Below, in pieces: positions 56,466-64,000 of a DNA stretch of 64,000 bases (the first letter of the stretch is position 1; each line of letters begins with the position of its first letter). The notes beneath the pieces were generated by a model that did not search any database, had not been told where the DNA came from, and saw nothing but the letters and a program-made list of their open reading frames with translations. The stretch comes from Steinernema hermaphroditum (taxonomy: Eukaryota; Nematoda; Chromadorea; Rhabditida; Steinernematidae): NCBI GenBank assembly GCA_030435675.1, contig CM059624.1, positions 1,574,769-1,638,768 on the forward strand. Reading direction: 5' to 3'. The position numbers and the translations under genes were made by a program.

Positions 56466-56705
56466 TCCAGCTCTTTTATTTCTGTCCATCCAATCGGTCG
56501 GTCGAACGAATAATCGGTTAGGTCTTCCACTCGCTCTCTCAGAGGTTCGACGAATACGTTGAATGAGCAGTAGATCGACTCCGTCGTCGTTGGCGCAATG
56601 ATCGCTCCGGCTCTGGAAGATCAGCGTCGCCGTAGTTCGTATCCACCTGACCAAAACACTCTTCACATCCGCCCGACCACCCGCGCCGCCTTCCATACTC
56701 GAATA
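56466..56705 (+). repeat. Dispersed repeat family A, 5' part
   Basis: Shares ccaatcggtcggtcg, cactcgctctctcagagg and gtcgttggcgcaatgatcgc, then cgccgtagttcg, with the 8.4-kb copy. The 3' half is missing. Confidence 0.6.
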
Positions 56706-58005
56706 CCAGAAATAGGATTGATCGGATCGTATAAGTGAGATATAAAAAAGTGCATCTTAAAATTGGAAAAGTACTACTGGCAAGGAAACTGTATGCAAGC
56801 GTTATGCAAACTGAGCGCAAGAGTTATGTCTGTTGGACAACCTTTAACATTAGTGCTGCTAGTCGACTCAGTTTCAGGACAGTTGTAGGCTTTGCTCCAA
56901 CCAGCTGGACACTATCTATTGACAAACTGTACTACTTGATGACAAAGAAGCCAAAATGAATCGAGCACCCGATATTCTCGTCTACTTTATCAGTATTCGC
57001 CCAATCTCATGCATATGGTTTCTCATCTCTTTACGCTAGTGAAGAAACCACACGTCATGACTAGACTTGCTTTGGACGTTTTTCCGATTTTCAAATTTTA
57101 GCCACTTCTGTCGTTTTCTGTGAAACGGAAGTATGCATTAAGCGGGGGAGATCGAGGAGCGCCATGTCCAATAAGAGGTCAAATCCAAGGAACTACAATT
57201 CGTAAAAGGCTGAATCGCAAGAACACATCTCTCTCCACAGGTTCCTGATTGAAGTGTAGTACCGATTCCAGGATGATGCGCTAAAAAATTAGGAAAACGT
57301 AAACTAGCGCCTTTTTGGAGATATGGGGCAATTAGCCTGGCAGTAAATACACGAAAAGCCTAATGGACTGCTGGTCTCAGGCTAATATGAACTCCGAATC
57401 TTCGGAATCCGATGCCTAATTGCCCTACCCCTGCCCTGACTATATCATCTATGTTCAACGATATTTGGCCAATTTTCCCCTATGCAATAGGCGCACGCTA
57501 CATTCTCTAAACCTGCCTTTTCTTGTTCATCTGTGATTGCATCGATTGCGTCTGTGTGGCTCACTGGGAACCCCGTGGCAGTTTTCAGTCGTCCGCCTTC
57601 CAAAGGAATGAACTGCGCCCCAAACGGCCTGAGAAATGGAAGTTCCATCGCAGATTCGGAGATCCTTTCAGGAATTCTTAAAAGGTTCTATCTCTAAAGA
57701 ATCTGAAAAAGTCAGTGATCGAATTGATTCTGAGCTGTTAAGCAAGAGTGCAGTCTCGATCTAAAAGGAACACGAAAGCGCGAGGAGGTGGAAAGGTATT
57801 GGAAACGTCGATTGCAAATAGACCAGCGCTTTTCGAACGCCAAGTACGACTACGTAGCTGTTGCTTCTTTAGTGCTATTTATCGGGCAGGCAAAGAAATG
57901 AAACGCAATGAAGAGTAATTATGGGGACAATACGAAAGCAGCCAAGAAATCATTATCCACGCAGCAGATGCAAGTAGTGGAAGAGGCGATCGAAGTCATC
58001 GGCTC
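56706..58005. other. Intergenic, nothing recognised
   Basis: A minus-strand frame of 67 codons at 57445-57648 includes a tgtgtggctcac string reminiscent of the SINE head. No gene is supported. Confidence 0.4.
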
Positions 58006-58233
58006 TCATTTAGTGCAGGTGCACCTCAACTTGAGTGGCCCATCGCAATAGCCGGCTAAAGTAAATGATTTTACGACAGTCTCCAAGTAGAATTTACCTC
58101 GGCGTCCGATGCTGCGGCAGTAGTTGCTACACTGGAGCTGATCACCTGGACATCCGAAGCCAGCAGAGACGACATGGAGCTCGAAAAGAGCGACGACGAG
58201 AACCAAGACGAAGAGGAAGGTCAGCGGACGCAT
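58006..58233 (-). CDS. Invertebrate-type CS-alpha-beta defensin precursor
   Basis: Antimicrobial peptide, secreted. Two exons (58233-58098 and 58055-58006, 42-nt phase-1 intron with gtaaat donor and actttag acceptor) give 61 residues: signal peptide [20 protein letters not shown] and so on to VVSA, then a 37-residue mature domain starting [11 protein letters not shown] and ending RCTCTK. Six Cys are spaced C-x6-C-x3-C-x9-C-x7-C-x-C, and the GFGCP start, RSIGRR loop, GYC and CTC match the ancient invertebrate-type defensins of molluscs, ticks and insects. There is no propeptide between signal and mature domain, as in several of those. Nematode defensins usually described (ASABF type) have eight Cys and a different start, so this form is unusual for the phylum. 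A TATA-like string lies 56 bp upstream. Confidence 0.85.
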   Translation of the reverse strand: MRPLTFLFVLVLVVALFELHVVSAGFGCPGDQLQCSNYCRSIGRRGKFYLETVVKSFTLAGYCDGPLKLRCTCTK

Positions 58234-58288
58234 GACTGAAGCTGATGCTTACTTAGAGGTGGCCTGTACTAGCTTCTTCTTCTGCCGC

Positions 58289-58295
58289 TTTTATA
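58289..58295 (-). promoter_or_regulatory. TATA box of the defensin gene
   Basis: tataaaa on the minus strand, 56 bp before the defensin ATG, in the sequence gtccatataaaagcggc. Position and sequence fit a TATA box; a short 5' leader would result. Confidence 0.55.
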
Positions 58296-59316
58296 TGGAC
58301 CGCTTAGGATGAGAAAGCAAACAGTCAACCGGTAAACAAGTTTATTTATTTTTCCGGTTGTTTGGGATTTCATATTGACTCAGTGACGTGGGATTTGCTT
58401 ATGATTTGAAATGCAGTCAATTACAAATATTTCGCTAATAAATATTTGCACACCAAACATGACGTCTTCTATTTTGTTCTAGTTCACAGTCATTTGGGTT
58501 GCCCGACACTGCCGCTTTCAGATGATTAATTTGATTTGACTGATTTGAGTCTGAAATCCAGAGGGGTCCGAGTCTAATTTTCAAGTATTAAATCCCGATT
58601 TCGGGCTCATCGGCGTCTCTGGTCTCTGACCGCAACTTGGGTTTCGTTTTAACAAATCGTTGACGTTCAAATTTTTATTCAAACACGGCAGTAACAATCA
58701 AGAATGAACGTAATTCTACACCGCGGTGAACGAATGAAGCCAAAACATGCAGGTCTTTTATGTATAGGAGAAGGTTTTTTGGCTGTTTCTCTTACTCATC
58801 ACAAATCGTCTTTTTAGAAATCATACAAAAACACACGTGGTCGACGGTTTTGACTTGTGGTGGATAAGTCTGCTTCTGCTGAAGCCTAAGCCAACGGAAA
58901 AACACACAAACGGAACCGTTGGTTCTCCATTTGTATACAGAGGATGATTCACGACTGTCTAAAATACGGAAGTAGATTGCTTCATCAAATGTTTTGAAAT
59001 TGACATTTCCCTTTGACAGCCACCTTTTAAGCATTGCTCGGTCGTAAACACAAGTTCATAGTACTTAAAGACATGGTATTTAAAAGTGAAGTGCTAAGTA
59101 TTTAGCAGGTATGAAAGGTAAGCAGATGTTCGTTGCGCTTTGCACCCTGGGGATGGTCTGTCTAGACTGGATAGTTGTCTAGACAGTTCTAGAACACTTA
59201 TGGTTTCCTTCCAAAATTTCGCGGACTGCAGTGAATCCTTGATAACTTCCGGTGACCTGGCACAGCTACGGGTAGGATAAATTCGTTTTAAATAAGCCAC
59301 ATTCATCGCCCCACAT
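58296..59316. other. Intergenic; contains a SINE body relic
   Basis: The segment 58895-58940 matches the body of the SINE-like element at 16.95 kb (ggttctcc next to an aaacacacaaacgg stretch, plus-strand orientation as read here). Remaining short frames have no recognisable content. Confidence 0.4.
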
Positions 59317-59904
59317 TCAAATAGCTATAAAGGTAGGACTCGACGCCCCCGAACGCGTGTCCTGGTTCTTCTTGTCCTGAACTTCAGCACCCTCTTTCTT
59401 CTTTTTGTCCTTCGATGTCTTCTCTTCGGTTTGGACGCTGTTATTCTTCTTCTTGGCCTTACTTTTATATGTTCTTGAAAAACTTATGCAATTCTCATCC
59501 AATAAACAAAGCCAATCGAGTAGCAACAGCTTATTGGCACCGATCACTAGGTGTCTACTAGGGATGCACCGAAACGGAAACCGGAACGAACCGGAATCAG
59601 TCAGAAGGTCGAAGGTCCGGGGTTCGAATCCACCCCCGAGCAAAACTTTTTTATTTTCGTATTTTCTTGACATAACATTCTGGAAACTGTTTGATTGTCT
59701 GATTCTACGTAAGCAAAATTTAAATATACGGAAAAAAGTGCGGAAAAAGTACATAAAAAAAGTTTTGCTCGCATGCAGATTCGAACCTTCTCACTGATTC
59801 CGGTTCGTTCCGGTTTCCGTTCCGGTGCATCCCTAGTGTCTACGCAAGAACTCTGACGACTCCTGCTGCTCCAACTGTTTGCGCGTTAAGAAAGTGTTCA
59901 GCGT
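59317..59904 (-). pseudogene. Lys-rich terminal exon interrupted by a MITE
   Basis: The minus strand has an acceptor-like ctacaag at 59905-59911, then a frame TLNTFLTRKQLEQQESSEFL ... LRRH that is cut at 59843 by a transposon. After the transposon the same frame continues (LVIGANKLLLLDWLCLLDE) into a Lys/Glu-rich tail (KAKKKNNSV, EEKTSKDKKKKEGAEVQDKK) and a stop at 59319-59317. The first codon of the transposon in this frame is TAG, so the product would be truncated. Upstream exons were not found and the protein family is not recognised; the evidence is frame continuity across the insertion. Confidence 0.4.
59559..59835. mobile_element. hAT-type MITE, complete, with 8-bp target duplication
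   Basis: 277 bp bounded by inverted repeats of about 45 bp that begin tagggatgcaccg and continue through aacggaaaccggaacgaacc. It is flanked on each side by gtgtctac (59551-59558 and 59836-59843), a perfect 8-bp target duplication, the hallmark of hAT transposition. Both arms also carry a tRNA T-arm-like string (ggttcgaatcc left, complement of gattcgaacctt right). It has no transposase, so it depends on an autonomous relative elsewhere. The intact duplication implies a recent insertion. Confidence 0.9.
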
Positions 59905-60062
59905 CTTGTAGAAACGTTATTCGGCGCGTAGACATCTAGTCCAGAATTGGGGCACGATTAAAATCCTGCTGAAATGCAGGCAATCCCGGAGAAATTAAAG
60001 GACGCGATCGTCGCGTCATAGCCTAGCAGTTTTGAAGGCAATGGTGGCACTGAACTGGTTGC

Positions 60063-60165
60063 TTCTGAACTGTCTGTGTGGCTCATTGCGAAGGCGCTTT
60101 GATTGGTAATCGGTAAGGGGTCAGTTCAACGCCGTCCCGGTCAGTTTCCATTCAGGTAACTTTTC
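60063..60165 (+). repeat. tRNA-related SINE-like sequence
   Basis: Contains tgtctgtgtggctcattgcg and, 45 bp on, gtcagttcaacgccg, aligning with 15537-15616. It is the best plus-strand copy of the family in the window. Confidence 0.55.
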
Positions 60166-60645
60166 TCATACATCTAGGGTTTCTTTCACGAATAAAAAAG
60201 TTAAGATAAGGAATCTTGTGCCATTTCTTAATGTCCCATCTTCTGCCCAATAATACAGAACTCAATATTCTGTGAGAAAGAACCTGTGTACATTCTTGAC
60301 TTTTTTATTCGTGAAAGTATCCTTACTGCTCGTTGGAACACTACTTCCCTCTCCCCAAGATTTCTTTGGTGGCGGAAAACCCGATGGCATCATTATCCTC
60401 AAGGGACACTTCGGCACATAAACACAGCACGGGTTCTATAATCGTCATGTTGGCATGGCTATTTAAGTTACTTCTTCTTTATGGTGAACTCGATCGTCAT
60501 TCTATCTCATTATGCAGTAACAGAACGCATACATGATCAATAATGGTGCGGATGTATGGTGATGGGGTGCTTGAGGCCAAGTAGGGCAGATGAAGGGGAA
60601 TCCATGGATTGGCAGTCACTCGACGAACCGATGAATGACGATGTT

Positions 60646-61638
60646 TCACCAACGGTCTTTTTCCTCGCGCGCTTTTTGGTCCTTTTCGATGTCGCTCAAG
60701 TTGTCGAATTCTGCAAAATGAGACTGTCAGAGGAGTGCTGAGCAAGACTAATCAATTTGCGACTTGTTGATCACAAAACAGGGGTAGGATCAGACGTCTC
60801 TTTGATAATTCAATCCAGAGTACTGTCGTTTGGCGCGCCAGCTAATTGTGATAGCAAAACAAAATATTTAGTTCATTAGTTACTGCAACACTACTTTGAG
60901 AATATAGCTCTTGATGTGGGCCTCCTCTTTCCGTGGGACACTTAGTAGACTGTAGGTGTATAGATCGAGCTGATGTGGGCGGACTAAATACCTCTCCAAG
61001 ATCGAAAAATCCGCAGATAGAATAGATTATGCGGTTACTGCATATCTCACGAGCCTGCCCGAAAAATAGAGGCTTTGCTGAGCTTAAGAACTACAGCTTA
61101 AAATGAGCACTGTTGCTGATTTAGAAAAACGGACATAACCGTACTTTTGGTAATTCTCGGAAACCTCTGCCTAAGCACACATCACGTACAGAGTCCATTC
61201 GTGAAAATAAGGGTCTTTAGCTCTCACTGCCAGGGCTATAGCGTGAACGAGAAAGACAATTTTTGAACGCATTGAACAAAAAATTGGCTTGGAATTTTGA
61301 GAATACTAGCCATTGTCTGACCCCGAAACTCACCCTTATCCAAGGACTTGCTTCCACTCGGTTTCGAACCGGACGAGCCGGGCTTCTGCGCGCTCTGCGA
61401 ATCGGTGCTGTTCCGGAACGCAGGACACCCATTGAAGAATCCTTTGCGAACGTCGCCATCCGACTCGATCTTCGCTAAACCCACAGCATTTACCACCTCG
61501 ACCCACCATTGACAACTCACGAAGCTTCGCCTGCTGCTCCTGCATGCTCACCGAATTCGGCGAATCCAGCAGCACTTCACGCGCTTTGGTGGAGAAGCCA
61601 CGGTGAGTGGGCATGGCCGGAGTCGACTGGGTAGACAT
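60646..61638 (-). CDS. MSTQ-family protein, copy 4, truncated and with an extra intron
   Basis: Starts MSTQSTPAMPTHRGFSTKAR as the other copies. At 61521 the frame meets a gtgagt donor; the 46 nt to a gtttag acceptor at 61475 act as an intron that the other copies lack, and splicing it restores the family frame (KIESDGDVRKGFFNGCPAF, then a Ser-rich stretch). Exon 1b ends at 61334 at a gtgag donor in the usual phase. The second-exon homologue starts at 60710 (EFDNLSDIEKDQ) but stops at 60646, before the KTKSA motif, so the product would be about 107 residues. No third exon is seen. Either a shortened member or a pseudogene. Confidence 0.5.
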
Positions 61639-63295
61639 CGTCTAGAACGGGGCGCTAATTAGAGCGGCGCCGCGTCGGGCAGCTGAGGGGGACGGAGCGC
61701 GCGAGTCCCGGGGAAAAGGGGTGGGCAGAGGAGAAATGTCATGTGGTGACCGCTGGAGCTTAGCGCCTCCCCGTGGAGCGCCTAAGGCTAATTACACGAG
61801 GAATTTTTTTTTCTGAAATGTACAAACATGATCTGTGCTGTTTCATAAGGCTAATTAGCGTTATGCCTGATTAGAGCCATTGTCCACGGTGATCCTAATG
61901 AAACGTTGGACAATGGACGCGAGATGAAAATGAGGATCGGGTGTCTGGAAATGTCGCACGTTCAGAAGCGAAAGAAAACTGTTGTTATGGGGTAATTAGA
62001 AGCGGTGTTTGCAACGAAAAGTGGTCGAGTCGACCTCGATATGGTCGAGGGAAGGACACGGTCCCAAGGTAAACACCGCCCTCGAATACTCAAAGAGAAA
62101 CGAGGAGCCAGGGACCCCTAGATCAGACCCAGAACAGGCTTAATAGTACTGACCAAAAATCGAGGCCGTAACATTAAAATACCTCCCTAATGAACATGTG
62201 TACCTTGTGAATATCATCGATGTTGCTCGTTAATAACCAGATAACTACAGGACAAGAAAATAGATTATTTATGCGGATAATCTGTCGACCTTTCACTAAC
62301 GTTCCCGCCTGGGACACCCATGTGGATTGTAGCCATAGTCTCGGTCTCAAAAACGTGGAGGAATTGGCCCATATTATATATTTTTGACGATCCAGGACTT
62401 GGTCATTTAGGCAAAAAGCGATACCGCAGTTCATTTGCAGAAAGCACTAACACCCGCTTTTCTCGATTCCTCCATAGATAAGCCATAAGAAGGGCCGAGT
62501 ACATCCGTAAACACCTGTCATGGCTATTGAATCGAGTCGCCAAAAGTGAAGAATCCATAGAAAGTGGGTTCGTATATGCAAATCCCTTGTTGACATAAGA
62601 TCACGTTTAAGCTATTGACATCAAAGAGTGCATTTAGAAGTGCACAGGATTTTGGAAGATAAGGGAGAGTGCTGTAGGCGCATGCACATATGCCTATTAA
62701 TTTTCGCGTTTTCCGGCGTTCACAGACTCATTTATTTAAAGCCTTGTGACTACCAGGTCACGCAACATAACCTGCAAAATTCGCTTGAAATCCATGCGTG
62801 CCGACGTCCTTTCAAGATCCATGAAACGAGTTTTTGATATCACATTTAGGCACCGTTTTGTGGAATATTTTTTGTTACGAATTCATTGGGGCACCGTGGG
62901 TTCATTTTGAGTATCATAAATGAGCGATTTTGAAAATGATTATGTTTCATTTTGCTACTTTTTCGCGGATTATAGATCACCTTGAAATCTGTATATTAAG
63001 CATGTAATCGTAAGTCACGCAACATTTCCTGCAACAGCCGGATTATTGTGTTCACGCATGCGCCGTTGCTGTGCACCTTGGACTTTGCTTCGGACACAGT
63101 GATGTCATCTTAAAGCCAGTGCCTTTTCGTGAATTCGAAAGTGGGCTCAAGGTAAATTTTCCCAGTCGAACTGCAACTGTTACCCATCTATATACAAAAC
63201 TCGTCCGAAACATATGTACATTCTCTTGTATCAGCTCGCTCAGCTCATTGAGATCTGTCATGCTTCCGTCCACTCAACATTTTCTTGATTTCGTC
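61639..63295. other. Intergenic, nothing recognised
   Basis: Upstream of MSTQ copy 4 the first 100 bp are GC-rich but do not resemble the promoter block shared by copies 2 and 3. Two ggtcacgcaacata/gtcacgcaacattt strings at about 62757 and 63014 are a weak direct repeat. No gene supported. Confidence 0.4.
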
Positions 63296-63299
63296 CTTG

Positions 63300-63560
63300 T
63301 TCTGAGCAGAGGTGTCGACTCGAAGAAGCCGGAGCCGGCTCGGATTGCGCAAAGTTGAGTCGAGCCGGGTGGGCAGCCAGTTGCGTTGGCATCTCTGGTT
63401 CTGGGTCTTCCGTTGGTTTTCGTCACGATTGATCTCAACTCCGCTGGGCGTTTCGTCCGTTTCGTGCCGGCTCAGTTGACATCTCTGGTTCCGGGTCGTC
63501 TAAGCAGTCTCGAAACGGCTGGCCTCCACTCTGTCAGGGGCTTCGACCACTTTTCTTCAT
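63300..63560. repeat. GAGCC pentamers and a 100-bp imperfect tandem repeat
   Basis: A ccggagccggctcgg patch near 63330 is followed by two imperfect units that begin ggcatctctggttctgggtc and gacatctctggttccgggtc (63387 and 63479). The end of the second unit matches DNA near 1700-1760, so the same dispersed repeat lies near both ends of the window. Confidence 0.5.
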
Positions 63561-64000
63561 GATCATTCGCTAGTTTTCTCCATTTTTCTCTGTTTTGCAC
63601 GTCGCGTAGCCAGTCATTAGACCTTCTGTAGATGTAGACGCACTCCGACCATTCGACGTTCGATCTTCCGTCTCGCCATTGTCATCCTAACAGAGCACTC
63701 AGGAACGTGGGCATAACGCCAATGCCCATGGGAGATTATAGATTAAACAGACGAGGTCACAAGCAATGGTCATTCATAGGTCGTCTATTACGTTCAGATT
63801 AACACTTTACATTCCCGTGCTGCAGAGTGACGTGAAGTTCAGACCTACGCTTTTTTCTTAGTTCATTTCGTGCGAGCTGAGTACTACATAAACAGACGTT
63901 TTTATTTTCGTAAGGAGAGTTGAACGAAACTTGAAATGTAGTCCTCATTAAGCATTAATAAACTTGGATGATGATCGGGTACAACCGCTCATTCAGCTCA
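63561..64000. other. Intergenic, nothing recognised
   Basis: No gene, RNA gene or repeat shared with the rest of the window was identified up to the window end. Confidence 0.35.

Noticed and set aside
1..64000. CRISPR arrays, bacterial operons, integrated virus or retrovirus-like polyproteins
   Set aside because: None was seen. Short regular direct repeats with spacers are absent, and no polymerase, capsid or envelope-like frame is present; the intron structure is eukaryotic.

Overview
The window looks like nuclear DNA of a nematode. Introns are short (40-50 nt) with T-rich acceptors, there are divergent serpentine chemoreceptor genes, there is an intron-containing tRNA-Tyr, and there are RagC and PEX10 orthologues of animal type. 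The abundance of divergent, duplicated, species-restricted genes suggests a rhabditid or tylenchine-grade worm; a Steinernema-like genome is my guess, not a demonstration. Coding sequence is sparse and nearly every gene is split, so gene models below were joined by eye from splice sites and reading phase.

Layout. 1-7.2 kb: gene-poor DNA with degenerate repeats. 7.2-27 kb: a chemoreceptor block with six 7TM genes of one family (two on the plus strand with long repeat-filled second introns, two tandem copies on the minus strand, and an inverted near-identical pair), plus a kinase-like gene at 10.4-11.7 kb. 28-37 kb: the conserved core, with RagC GTPase (minus) and the peroxisomal RING protein PEX10 (plus) divergently arranged, then a C2H2 zinc-finger gene (minus) whose last intron holds a GAGTC satellite, then an acidic, probably N-myristoylated protein (plus). 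37.4-38.8 kb: two mirror-image, head-to-head genes for small secreted peptide precursors predicted to release an amidated, disulfide-looped peptide. 39.6-61.6 kb: four members and one fragment of an unrecognised small-protein family (here called MSTQ after its N-terminus), mixed with two further nematode-type divergent gene families, each with a decayed copy, three tRNA-containing or repeat-rich spacers, and at 58 kb a small gene for an invertebrate-type cysteine-stabilised defensin.

Recurring theme. The region is built from inverted and tandem gene duplications: the chemoreceptor pair at 24.4-27.1 kb, the peptide pair at 37.4-38.8 kb, the pair at 45.3-48.5 kb and the MSTQ pair at 50-55.5 kb. 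In many pairs one copy is intact and the other carries a frameshift, stop or truncation. Transposable elements are mostly small: hAT-type and mariner-type inverted-repeat elements, tRNA-related SINE-like copies and at least one larger dispersed family. One hAT-type MITE with a perfect 8-bp target duplication has landed in what reads as a coding exon.
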